Positions 1 through 6,123 of a stretch of DNA of 6,123 nt are shown here, in pieces. Every line of letters begins with the position of its first letter. The stretch's first letter is position 1. The notes below the pieces were generated by a model. It was not told the DNA's origin. It saw nothing but the letters and a program-made list of their open reading frames with translations, and did not search any database. Source of the DNA: an uncultured Selenomonadales bacterium (lineage in GTDB: Bacteria > Bacillota_C > Negativicutes > Selenomonadales > Selenomonadaceae); NCBI GenBank assembly GCA_937907035.1, contig CALCTX010000378.1, positions 1 to 6,123 on the forward strand. The letters are read 5' to 3'. Both the position numbers and the translations under genes were made by a program.

Positions 1-2
1 AG

Positions 3-137
3 GCAGGGGAATCTGACGTCAAAAAAGATAAAAATGAAAAAGTTGACGTCAAAAACGATAAAACTGACGTCAAGACTGAAGAAAAAAAATTAAGTTTGCA
101 GGAAAGAATAGACGCAATTCTTCATCCCAAAAAGCCG
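3..137 (+). CDS. Partial lysine-rich repeat-containing reading frame, unrecognised; both ends missing
   Basis: The frame is open from the left edge and gives about 45 residues before it enters sequence antisense to the SDR gene. The visible part is strongly hydrophilic: 9 of the first 30 residues are Lys, mixed with Asp and Glu. A short peptide unit starting Asp-Val-Lys occurs three times (residues 5, 15 and 22 of the visible part). It is followed by a more ordinary stretch, LSLQERIDAIL, that could be the start of a helix. The repeats are 30 and 21 bases apart, both multiples of three, which favours real coding over chance. No start, stop or ribosome binding site is visible. The frame formally continues to a stop at 345-347, but beyond about 137 it only mirrors the SDR gene and is not credible. 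I do not recognise the family; a charged linker or tail of a larger protein is possible. Confidence 0.4.
14..72. repeat. Three copies of palindromic TGACGTCA in short in-frame direct repeats
   Basis: The perfect 8-base palindrome TGACGTCA occurs at 14-21, 44-51 and 65-72. Each copy is followed by A-rich sequence, and the first two by a similar AAAAA(A/C)GATAAAA run. Spacings of 30 and 21 bases keep all copies in the same plus-strand frame, where each encodes an Asp-Val-Lys unit. The simplest reading is a degenerate peptide repeat in a coding region. A DNA-binding role for the palindrome cannot be excluded. Confidence 0.6.
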
Positions 138-328
138 GAAACATCACCGGGAATAAACACTACTTTACCATCAGGATATTTTTTCTTCAATTCAGCTACT
201 GCTGCCGTTCCACGCTTTTCATCACGCCCGTTTATTGCTACCGCAGCCCCTTTGTCTAAAAACAATTCGGCCGCTTTAAGCCCGATTCCCGATGACCCGC
301 CAGTGATCAAGATAACCTTTCCTTGCAT
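122..328 (-). CDS. SDR-family NAD(P)-dependent oxidoreductase, N-terminal part only (truncated)
   Basis: This is the start of a short-chain dehydrogenase/reductase with a Rossmann fold. Counting from the ATG at 328, the dinucleotide-binding motif TGGSSGIG is at residues 9-16. An Asn-Gly-Arg at the end of the second strand (33-35) suggests a preference for NADP(H). The Gly-Asp-Val-Ser of the adenine-ring pocket is at 61-64. The frame then reads four atypical residues to a TGA at 124-122, giving 68 codons where the family usually has about 250. The Asn, Ser and YxxxK active-site residues are all absent, so this piece cannot be a working enzyme. I chose the ATG at 328 because GGGAGG lies six bases upstream; an ATG at 334 directly abuts that site. 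The gene starts 12 bases after the mazG stop, so it is probably cotranscribed with mfd and mazG. Its substrate cannot be told. Truncation by rearrangement or by misassembly are both possible. Confidence 0.75.
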   Translation of the reverse strand: MQGKVILITGGSSGIGLKAAELFLDKGAAVAINGRDEKRGTAAVAELKKKYPDGKVVFIPGDVSGFLG

Positions 329-340
329 AATCATCCTCCC

Positions 341-1798
341 CTATTGATCAATTCGTTCAATAGTTTTCGCTTCATTCCACCATTTATCAAGCTCATCAAG
401 TGAATAGGCATCCCAGTCCTTACCGGAATGCAACACCTTATCTTCGACATATCTGAACCGCCGGGAAAATTTATTATTTGTCCCCAAAAGCGACAGCTCC
501 GGATCAACCTTTAAAAAGCGCGCCAGATTTACAAATACAAACAATACATCGCCAAATTCTTCTTCAATATGTGATTGATTATTCTCAGCAACTGCTTCTT
601 TTAATTCAGCCAGTTCCTCTTTGCATTTCTCCCAGACCGGTCCTACATCATCCCAATCAAACCCTACTTTAGCTGCTTTTTTCTGCAACTTCCAGGCATA
701 CATCAATGCCGGCAGACCTTTCGGTATTCCATCAATAGCCGACAAACGTTCCGGCTTTTCTTTTTTCTTGATATCATCCCAATTAACAAGTACCTCTCCG
801 GCATCAGCCACTTGAACATCGCCAAAAATATGAGGATGACGGCGGATAAGCTTTTGCGTTATCCCGTCAATAACATCCTGCATAGCAAAATCTCCTGCCT
901 CTTCAGCCATCCGGGCATGAAAAACTATCTGCAGCAACAAATCGCCCAATTCCTCACACAATAAGTTACTGTCCTTCAAATCAATAGCTTCAATTACTTC
1001 ATAAACTTCTTCAATAATATTCGTCCGCAGGCTCTCATGCGTTTGCTCAATATCCCATGGACATCCTCCCGATGCCCGCAAAGTATGCATAACATCAACC
1101 AACGGTGAAAGGTCAAATGCCGGTTCTCTCTTATATGGCGGAACATAAAGGCTCGTCAGATGGTCAATATCCGGTTGACGGTCAAGCTCAAACAACGGTA
1201 TCTTCCGTATTGATTCGTCACTGAGCCCTAAATTATGAATATATACGACCTCGTAATCATCCGGCAGATGCTCCATCAAACTGAGCTTGGCCTCCGATGC
1301 GATAACTTTATTATATACCTGAGTTACCACTATCCCTGTCGGCAAATCAAATGGCAAAGTTGCCAGTTCTTCCGCATCAATGATTGTCATGCCGTCAATT
1401 GGATCAATACCGAGCCGGGTATACATTACCTCGACAAAACTCATCCCCGGCAATATTTTCAGTTCAACCTGCTGTTCCGCCGCCTGTTCCCGCAACAATA
1501 CTACCGTGCGCTCGGCAACTAACGGACTGCCCGGTACAGCATAAACTATATCCTCTGTTCTCGCTTTTGCCAGAAGATCTGACGTTATCTTTTGATATAA
1601 GGTCTCAAAATCAACCGCCTGCTCATAAAAATCATCATACGAAGAAAATCTTATTCCCCGTTTTTTCAATTCATCAGCAGTTGGATGTTTCTCTGTCCGC
1701 AATATCAGATTCTCTGTCCCCGTCATTAATTCCCAGGATTCCATAGTCAGATATCCGAAATCTCCCGGTCCCATACCGATCACTGTTATCTTTCCCAT
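341..1798 (-). CDS. mazG: Fusion of tetrapyrrole-methylase-like domain and MazG nucleoside triphosphate pyrophosphohydrolase (YabN type)
   Basis: This cytosolic protein of 485 residues has the YabN architecture. Residues 1 to about 222 form a SAM-dependent tetrapyrrole (corrin/porphyrin) methylase-like domain, with the opening GMGPGD loop at 8-13, AVPGSP at 87-92 and ILPGMS at 115-120. Its own activity is unknown in the family. About 230-330 is the first MazG domain, with GGCPWD at 244-249 and metal-binding acidic clusters EEVYE (263-267) and EELGD (282-286). About 362-455 is the second MazG domain, with EELAE (394-398) and EEEFGD (412-417). Both acidic sets look intact. MazG proteins hydrolyse NTPs or dNTPs to the monophosphate and pyrophosphate, clearing damaged or surplus nucleotides. 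E. coli MazG, without the methylase domain, is about 263 residues, so the size fits a full fusion. The start is 3 bases after the mfd stop. AAAGGAG (1817-1811), inside the mfd 3' end, is the ribosome binding site, so translation is probably coupled to mfd. Confidence 0.95.
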   Translation of the reverse strand: MGKITVIGMGPGDFGYLTMESWELMTGTENLILRTEKHPTADELKKRGIRFSSYDDFYEQAVDFETLYQKITSDLLAKARTEDIVYAVPGSPLVAERTVVLLREQAAEQQVELKILPGMSFVEVMYTRLGIDPIDGMTIIDAEELATLPFDLPTGIVVTQVYNKVIASEAKLSLMEHLPDDYEVVYIHNLGLSDESIRKIPLFELDRQPDIDHLTSLYVPPYKREPAFDLSPLVDVMHTLRASGGCPWDIEQTHESLRTNIIEEVYEVIEAIDLKDSNLLCEELGDLLLQIVFHARMAEEAGDFAMQDVIDGITQKLIRRHPHIFGDVQVADAGEVLVNWDDIKKKEKPERLSAIDGIPKGLPALMYAWKLQKKAAKVGFDWDDVGPVWEKCKEELAELKEAVAENNQSHIEEEFGDVLFVFVNLARFLKVDPELSLLGTNNKFSRRFRYVEDKVLHSGKDWDAYSLDELDKWWNEAKTIERIDQ

Positions 1799-1801
1799 AA
1801 C

Positions 1802-4800
1802 CTATTGTCTCTCCTTTATCTCTTCTCCCGCCAGCTGTTTCATTATCGACATCACAAACCCTAAAATATCCTGCTGATAATACTCAGATACCTTAAAGCG
1901 CAACATTGACTGATACTGTAAGAGTTTAACCGCTTTTCCGTATTTTTCTATGACCTTGACTAAATTATCAGCCTCAAACTTAGGATCCGGCAAAAATGTC
2001 AATTCCAAAAGACCGGCCTTAACGATTACTGATCTCATCCCCAAATCACGGGCATAATTTTTGATCCTGGCCACATTCAGCAGTTGTTGTACCGGCCCGG
2101 TCGGCTTGCCAAAGCGATCGATCAGCTCTTCTGTCAAGGATAAAAGCTGTTTTTCTTTACGGACAGATGCTATCCGTTGATAAATCTCGATCTTATGCAT
2201 AGCATCATCTATATATCCGCCATCAATATAAGCCTCAACCGGCACTTCAATAACCGGGTCAGGGATTTCGACTACCGGTTTTCCTGTTTTCAGCGACTGC
2301 ACTGTTTCTTCAAGCATCCGGCAATACATCTCAAATCCGACACTGCTTATATGCCCATGCTGTTGTGAACCGAGCAAATTGCCAGCTCCCCTTATCTCCA
2401 AATCCCGCATTGCGATCTTAAAACCAGCTCCCAGCTCTGCAAAATCTTTCATCGCCTGCAACCTTTTTTCAGCAGTTTCCGAAAGAACTTTGTCCGGCTG
2501 ATAAACAAAATAAGCAAAAGCCAATTCTGACGAACGGCCTACCCGCCCCCGCATCTGGTAAAGCTGCGAAAGGCCGAATCGATCGGCATCATATACAATT
2601 ATCGTATTGGCATTAGCAACATCAAGCCCATTTTCTACAATGCTGGTAGCCAATAATATATCAAACGCTCCTTCATAAAAATCAACCATAACCCGTTCCA
2701 GCAAAGCTTCGGACATCTGCCCGTGCGCCGTCTGGATACGAGCCTCCGGCACCAGCATTTCCAAACGCCGCCGCATATAATCTATTGTTTCCACACGATT
2801 ATAAATAAAATAAATCTGACCGCCGCGTTTTAATTCCCGCCTGATCGCTCCGGCCAAAATATTATCGTCAGCTTCTATCACATAAGTCTGGATCGGATGC
2901 CGTTCCGCCGGTGGAGTCTCAATAATACTCATATCACGGGCACCGGTCAGCGACATGTGTAATGTCCGTGGAATCGGCGTTGCACTCAAAGTCAATACAT
3001 CGATCCCGTTAGCCAGTGTTTTTATCTTTTCTTTCTGCTTAACACCAAACCGCTGCTCCTCATCAACTATCAGCAGCCCGAGGTCCTTGAATTTTACTTT
3101 CTTGGAATTAAGCAAAGCATGTGTACCGATAAGAATATCAACCTGTCCGTTCTCTGTCCGCTCAACTGTCAATCGTTGTTCCTTCGGAGTACGAAAACGG
3201 CAAATAACATCAACCTGCGGTCCGAAATTATTGAACCGGGCCAAAAATGTCTGATAATGCTGTTGCGCCAATACAGTTGTCGGCACCAGGACCGCAACCT
3301 GCTTACCGCTCATTACTGCCTTAAATGCCGCGCGTACCGCAACCTCAGTCTTGCCAAAACCGACATCACCGCAAAGCAGGCGGTCCATCGGTTCCGGCTT
3401 TTCCATATCACGCTTTATCTCCTCTATAGCCGCCAGCTGATCAGGAGTTTCTTCAAACGGAAACGCCTCTTCAAATTCCTGTTGCCAAGGCGTATCCGGC
3501 AAAAAAGCACATCCGGTGGCCTGGCTTCTTTTTGCATAAAGTGCCAGCAGCTCTTTAGCAATATCCTCTACTGCCGCCTTGGCCCTTGCTTTTGCTTTAG
3601 CCCACACACTGCCGCTCATCCGGTTCAGATGCGGCACTTCACCTTCTGTCCCAATGTATTTTTGCAGCATCTGCACCTGATCAGTAGGTACAAAAAGCTT
3701 ATCATTACCGGCGTATTTGATATGAAGATAGTCCCGGTGAACACCATCTATCTCCAAAGTTTCCACACCAAGATATTTCCCGATACCGTGATTGATATGA
3801 ACTACATAATCCCCGACCCTGATATCACGAAAATGATCAATCTTCTGACCCGGTGCCGAAAACTTAACTAATTTCTTTTTCTGACGCCCGAAAATATCCC
3901 GCTCGGTAATTACTGCCAAATTCGCCGCCGGTATCTCAAAACCATTGCCGATAACTCCTTTGGCAATAGTTACCGTTCCTTTTTTCAATGTCTCCGGATG
4001 CGGCAAATATATTGCCGGTATCGAGTGCCGTACCAAAATCTCCCGCAATGATTGTGCTTTGGTATCATCACTCATCAATATCAATATCTGCTGACCGGCA
4101 GCCAAATATTCCTTCAGATCACCAGCCAGCAAATGCATCTGGCGCTGGTACGGAACTGCTGCTTTAGCAATAACACTTAATATCGTATCCGGTTCAGTAT
4201 CATGCAATCGTTGTAACATCAAAGCAAAATATACAGCATTATTTTCTTTTGCTGCAACTATCAAATCTGCCCACGAAAACAGCGTGTGTTTTACTTCCGG
4301 ATTTTCCTTGACCAGTCTTACAATCTGTTCACGGATCCGCGTCGGTTCGTCAAAAATAACAGTTCCCGCCCCGCCAAGGTAGGACAAAAACAATTCCGGT
4401 GTTCCTGTCTCATCAGTCAGCATCAGTGGCAAAATATTAAACGAACTGATATTTTTACAGGACCGTTTTGATAAAAGCTCATATTCCCGCAATGATTCAA
4501 TCTCATCATCAAAAAATTCAATGCGCAACGGTTGCCGGGAATTGATCGGAAAAATATCAACGATTCCGCCTCTGGCACTGAACTGACCGATACACTCAAC
4601 CTCTTCGGTATGCTCGTAACCGATCTGCACCAGCCGAGATAACAATTCATCCCGGGAAATTACATCGCCAATCTTCAGCGGTAAACTCAGGCGCATAAAC
4701 TCCTGACAGGAAATACCCTTTTGTACCGCTGCCGCGGCCCTGGCCAATACTATAACCGTTTCATGGCGTAACAAATGGCCAAGGACATCCATTCGCTTGG

Positions 4801-5101
4801 CTGATAATTCCATACTTTTCGCTGCTGTAGAAAAACTGGCTGTGTCTGTCTCCGGCAGTTCCAACAATGGCACCCCCGGTAACATCTCCGATAAATCTTC
4901 CCGCCACTCATCAAGAGCTTCCCGTTCCGGAACAATTATTACCAATGGCCGGGCATTCTTTGCAAAAGCAGCCGCAACTGCCGCCCGCTTCTGTGAATCA
5001 TTCAGTCCGTAAACAAATGTCTGTCCATTCTTCTTATTAAATTTATCAATAACCTCAGCAAGAGATGGATCATTTTCCAATGCCGAAAATAACGCTTTCA
5101 T
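1802..5101 (-). CDS. mfd: Transcription-repair coupling factor Mfd
   Basis: Mfd is an ATP-driven DNA translocase that pushes RNA polymerase off lesions and recruits UvrA for nucleotide excision repair. At 1099 residues it is slightly shorter than E. coli Mfd (about 1148) but complete. The UvrB-like N-terminal module includes the GGIVDIFP segment (178-185). A CarD-like RNA-polymerase-interacting domain lies at about 427-485 (RVGDYVVHINHGIGKYLG onward). The helicase core has the Walker A motif GDVGFGKTE (578-586), the DEEQ box (680-683), SAT (706-708) and the motif VI arginines in QMRGRVGRS (849-857). The translocation (TRG) motif is in GAGNLLGSQQHGHISS (905-920). The C-terminal autoinhibitory domain is at about 945-1099. 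No key residue appears lost. Upstream is a terminator for the preceding gene, so mfd probably has its own promoter in the short AT-rich gap, although I see no clean -35/-10 pair. It is followed directly by mazG. Confidence 0.98.
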   Translation of the reverse strand: MKALFSALENDPSLAEVIDKFNKKNGQTFVYGLNDSQKRAAVAAAFAKNARPLVIIVPEREALDEWREDLSEMLPGVPLLELPETDTASFSTAAKSMELSAKRMDVLGHLLRHETVIVLARAAAAVQKGISCQEFMRLSLPLKIGDVISRDELLSRLVQIGYEHTEEVECIGQFSARGGIVDIFPINSRQPLRIEFFDDEIESLREYELLSKRSCKNISSFNILPLMLTDETGTPELFLSYLGGAGTVIFDEPTRIREQIVRLVKENPEVKHTLFSWADLIVAAKENNAVYFALMLQRLHDTEPDTILSVIAKAAVPYQRQMHLLAGDLKEYLAAGQQILILMSDDTKAQSLREILVRHSIPAIYLPHPETLKKGTVTIAKGVIGNGFEIPAANLAVITERDIFGRQKKKLVKFSAPGQKIDHFRDIRVGDYVVHINHGIGKYLGVETLEIDGVHRDYLHIKYAGNDKLFVPTDQVQMLQKYIGTEGEVPHLNRMSGSVWAKAKARAKAAVEDIAKELLALYAKRSQATGCAFLPDTPWQQEFEEAFPFEETPDQLAAIEEIKRDMEKPEPMDRLLCGDVGFGKTEVAVRAAFKAVMSGKQVAVLVPTTVLAQQHYQTFLARFNNFGPQVDVICRFRTPKEQRLTVERTENGQVDILIGTHALLNSKKVKFKDLGLLIVDEEQRFGVKQKEKIKTLANGIDVLTLSATPIPRTLHMSLTGARDMSIIETPPAERHPIQTYVIEADDNILAGAIRRELKRGGQIYFIYNRVETIDYMRRRLEMLVPEARIQTAHGQMSEALLERVMVDFYEGAFDILLATSIVENGLDVANANTIIVYDADRFGLSQLYQMRGRVGRSSELAFAYFVYQPDKVLSETAEKRLQAMKDFAELGAGFKIAMRDLEIRGAGNLLGSQQHGHISSVGFEMYCRMLEETVQSLKTGKPVVEIPDPVIEVPVEAYIDGGYIDDAMHKIEIYQRIASVRKEKQLLSLTEELIDRFGKPTGPVQQLLNVARIKNYARDLGMRSVIVKAGLLELTFLPDPKFEADNLVKVIEKYGKAVKLLQYQSMLRFKVSEYYQQDILGFVMSIMKQLAGEEIKERQ
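1811..1817 (-). promoter_or_regulatory. mazG ribosome binding site inside the end of mfd
   Basis: AAAGGAG on the minus strand lies 12 bases upstream of the mazG ATG (1798) and within the last codons of mfd. Together with the 3-base gap between the two genes, it indicates translational coupling of mazG to mfd. Confidence 0.7.
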
Positions 5102-5107
5102 TCTGTC

Positions 5108-5113
5108 ATCACC
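5108..5113 (-). promoter_or_regulatory. Unusual mfd ribosome binding site (GGTGAT)
   Basis: There is no AGGAGG upstream of the mfd start. GGTGAT, six bases before the ATG, matches the distal half of the extended Shine-Dalgarno sequence AAGGAGGTGAT, so it could pair with the AUCACC part of the 16S rRNA tail. The register corresponds to a spacing of about 10 bases for a normal core, which is acceptable. The other genes here have standard G-rich sites, so mfd may be translated more weakly. Confidence 0.4.
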
Positions 5114-5140
5114 ATATATAATAATACCACTAAATCAACC

Positions 5141-5175
5141 CAAAAGGAAAAAGGACCATCTTTCGACAGTCCCTT
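5141..5175 (-). terminator. Intrinsic terminator after the Cys-pair protein gene, before mfd
   Basis: On the minus strand, AAGGGACTGTC and GATGGTCCTT pair around a GAAA tetraloop (5164-5161). The stem has ten base pairs, including two G-U pairs, with one bulged G. It is followed by TTTCCTTTTG, an interrupted T-tract. It begins 24 bases after the stop of the gene ending at 5200 and finishes about 40 bases before the mfd ATG. It therefore separates the two transcription units, with some read-through possible given the imperfect T-tract. The plus strand has no T-tract after the hairpin, so it works in one direction only. Confidence 0.7.
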
Positions 5176-5199
5176 GTACTATGTATGCGCTAAAGAAAA

Positions 5200-5823
5200 T
5201 CACTGTTTGCCATGAATTTGCGGAGCGATCAGATCAATTTCACAGTCTCTTTCCAGCCGGATCAGATCTTCCGCACCTTCAACTTCTAAAACATTGTAAC
5301 TGCCGCAATGCTGACATTCAAGGATTATCGAATTACCTATTATATCTGCCTCGATTTCCTTGCTTCCACAAGGGCAAGTTACATTGCCACGTGCAGCCAG
5401 ATCATGAACATGATTGACTGCCTCCAGCAAGAACTGCTGCTTCTCGATAAAATTCTTACCGTCTTCAGGATGCAATGCTTCAAACTCTGCCTGATTAAAA
5501 GCCAGCATTTCCTCAATCTGTCTTCTCCGTCCAATATAACCTAATTCAAAATTATCCTGATTGCAAAACAGTTTTTCAAATTTCAGGCGCCGCAAATTTT
5601 TTATTTCAAAAACTTTACGAGTCACTGACCTGCAAACAACACATTCAACCGAAAGCTCCAGTTTATTGCCTGCACAACGCAACAAAACAGCCCGCTCATA
5701 ACCACAGCTTTCACAATGCAAAGCCATACGTTTTGTGCCAAAAAAATACGGAATATCATAGATATGGATTTTACCACAACGCTGACAATAAACAGCAATC
5801 GAACAAACTGTACTGATGAGCAT
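5200..5823 (-). CDS. Uncharacterised protein with five close cysteine pairs, probable zinc-ribbon protein
   Basis: I do not recognise a named family. The 207 residues carry Cys pairs at 13/16 (CQRC), 37/40 (CESC), 61/64 (CVVC), 150/152 (CPC) and 170/173 (CQHC), plus single Cys at 7, 50, 87 and 194. Three of the pairs are followed by Gly, as in zinc knuckles. The spacing suggests one zinc ribbon near the N-terminus (pairs 1 and 2), a second at 150-173, and a leftover pair at 61/64, perhaps completed by Cys87 or by a partner protein. Between them, about 75-145 looks helical and charged, with many Arg, Lys and Glu. There is no membrane segment or clear signal peptide, so it should be cytosolic. 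Binding to nucleic acid or another protein is a reasonable inference but unproven. The start at 5823 is well supported by AAGGAGG nine bases upstream. The gene is transcribed alone, with a terminator behind it and an inverted repeat upstream that could regulate it. Confidence 0.85.
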   Translation of the reverse strand: MLISTVCSIAVYCQRCGKIHIYDIPYFFGTKRMALHCESCGYERAVLLRCAGNKLELSVECVVCRSVTRKVFEIKNLRRLKFEKLFCNQDNFELGYIGRRRQIEEMLAFNQAEFEALHPEDGKNFIEKQQFLLEAVNHVHDLAARGNVTCPCGSKEIEADIIGNSIILECQHCGSYNVLEVEGAEDLIRLERDCEIDLIAPQIHGKQ

Positions 5824-5830
5824 AACCGTT

Positions 5831-5840
5831 CTCCTCCTTT
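5831..5840 (-). promoter_or_regulatory. Strong ribosome binding site for the Cys-pair protein
   Basis: AAAGGAGGAG on the minus strand contains a full AAGGAGG core, nine bases from the ATG at 5823. It fixes the start and suggests efficient translation. Confidence 0.8.
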
Positions 5841-5870
5841 ACAAAAAACTGACATTAACTTTTTATGTAA

Positions 5871-5893
5871 TTATTATTTCGCTGAAATAATAA
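5871..5893. promoter_or_regulatory. Perfect 10-bp inverted repeat, possible operator upstream of the Cys-pair protein gene
   Basis: The arms TTATTATTTC and GAAATAATAA are perfectly complementary around a 3-base centre, GCT. The element lies 47 bases upstream of the ATG at 5823, where a promoter or operator would be expected. It is AT-rich, so as RNA it would be a weak hairpin, and no T-run follows it on the minus strand. A protein-binding site is therefore more likely than a terminator. I found no convincing -35/-10 pair to fix its position relative to the transcription start. Confidence 0.4.
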
Positions 5894-5944
5894 AAAATCC
5901 TGCCAACTTTCCGAGATTTTCCCTCATATAAATTTCCAAATAGG

Positions 5945-5970
5945 AAAAAACCGCCACAACAGTGGTGGTT
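5945..5970 (-). terminator. Terminator-like hairpin with T6 tract, reading leftward from beyond the right edge
   Basis: On the minus strand, AACCACCAC and GTGGCGGTT pair around a TGTT loop (5970-5962 with 5957-5949). This nine-pair GC-rich stem has a single A-C mismatch. It runs directly into six Ts, two of them within the stem. This is classical intrinsic terminator form and implies a minus-strand gene ending to the right of the window or near its edge. Alternatively it could be a leader attenuator of the Cys-pair gene, about 120 bases upstream of its start. On the plus strand the stem is unbroken (G-U replaces the mismatch), but no T-tract follows. Confidence 0.6.
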
Positions 5971-6123
5971 ATGATATAAAAAATTTTTATTAAAAATTGT
6001 AAGTAAAATCTCGTCTTAAGTTACAAACAGTTTTTTAGTGAACAAATGTAATAAAAAAAAGTAAACTATTTATAAAATAACTTTAAAAATTTCAAAATTG
6101 TGTCATTTTTGGACAGAATGGCC
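5971..6123. other. AT-rich intergenic sequence, no gene seen
   Basis: This stretch is very rich in A and T and has no credible coding frame on either strand. It contains short AT inverted repeats (for example AATTTTT/AAAAATT at 5982-5998) and a TGTC-N7-GACA dyad at 6101-6115, all near chance level for this composition. With 5824-5970 it makes up the 300-base non-coding right end, which probably holds the promoter of the Cys-pair gene and the 3' flank of a gene beyond the window. Confidence 0.6.

Noticed and set aside
138..347. Continuation of the left-end plus-strand frame to a TGA at 345-347
   Set aside because: This part is exactly antisense to recognisable SDR sequence (TGGSSGIG, NGR, GDVS), so the open frame is a by-product of the SDR gene.
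3119..3871. A 250-codon open frame on the plus strand
   Set aside because: It lies wholly antisense to the strongly supported RNAP-interaction and helicase region of mfd, has no family-like sequence and no ribosome binding site. It is a composition shadow.
5114..5140. Promoter for mfd: TTGATT with the AT-rich TATTATTATATAT on the minus strand
   Set aside because: The spacings to possible -10 hexamers are far from 17 bases, so I could not support a specific -35/-10 pair, although a promoter in this gap is likely.
5976..5998. AT-only inverted repeats as a terminator or origin element
   Set aside because: The arms are seven bases of only A and T in a nearly pure AT stretch, without iterons or clear DnaA boxes. 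Chance explains them.
6101..6115. TGTC-N7-GACA dyad as a regulator site
   Set aside because: Four-base arms in AT-rich sequence are expected by chance, no gene start follows within the window, and it matches no binding site I can name.
6066..6122. Short minus-strand frame open from the right edge to a TAG, a possible gene end for the terminator at 5945-5970
   Set aside because: Only 18 codons are visible, the sequence is AT-driven and low in complexity, and nearly 100 bases separate it from the terminator. This is not enough to call a gene.

Overview
The window looks like an ordinary housekeeping segment from a low-to-moderate-GC bacterium with Gram-positive-type (Bacillota) features. The grounds are strong AAGGAGG-type ribosome binding sites, intrinsic terminators, and an mfd gene coupled to a YabN-type mazG fusion. 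I lean towards the Negativicutes or a non-sporulating relative, but only weakly. All well-supported genes lie on the minus strand, so transcription runs from right to left.

Layout in the direction of transcription. The right end (about 5824-6123) is an AT-rich intergenic region. It holds a terminator-like hairpin for something further right and a perfect 10-bp inverted repeat shortly upstream of the next gene. That gene (5823-5200) encodes a 207-residue cysteine-rich protein with five close Cys pairs, probably zinc-binding and of unknown function. A GNRA-loop hairpin with a T-tract (5175-5141) separates it from mfd (5101-1802), the transcription-repair coupling factor. mfd is followed after 3 bases by a mazG-type fusion (1798-341), with an N-terminal tetrapyrrole-methylase-like domain and two MazG domains. 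Twelve bases further on starts an SDR oxidoreductase (from 328), of which only the NAD(P)-binding start is present. mfd, mazG and the SDR gene therefore look like one tightly packed operon combining DNA repair at stalled RNA polymerase, nucleotide-pool sanitation and an unassigned redox enzyme.

At the left end the SDR reading frame loses its family pattern near base 137. The first ~135 bases instead look like a plus-strand, lysine-rich, repeat-bearing coding segment that also lacks its natural end. Two genes thus meet tail to tail with both 3' ends missing, which suggests a rearrangement breakpoint or an assembly chimera.

I found no convincing new multi-gene system. The points most worth a second look are the left junction, the uncharacterised Cys-pair protein with its upstream palindrome, and the direct mfd-mazG adjacency.
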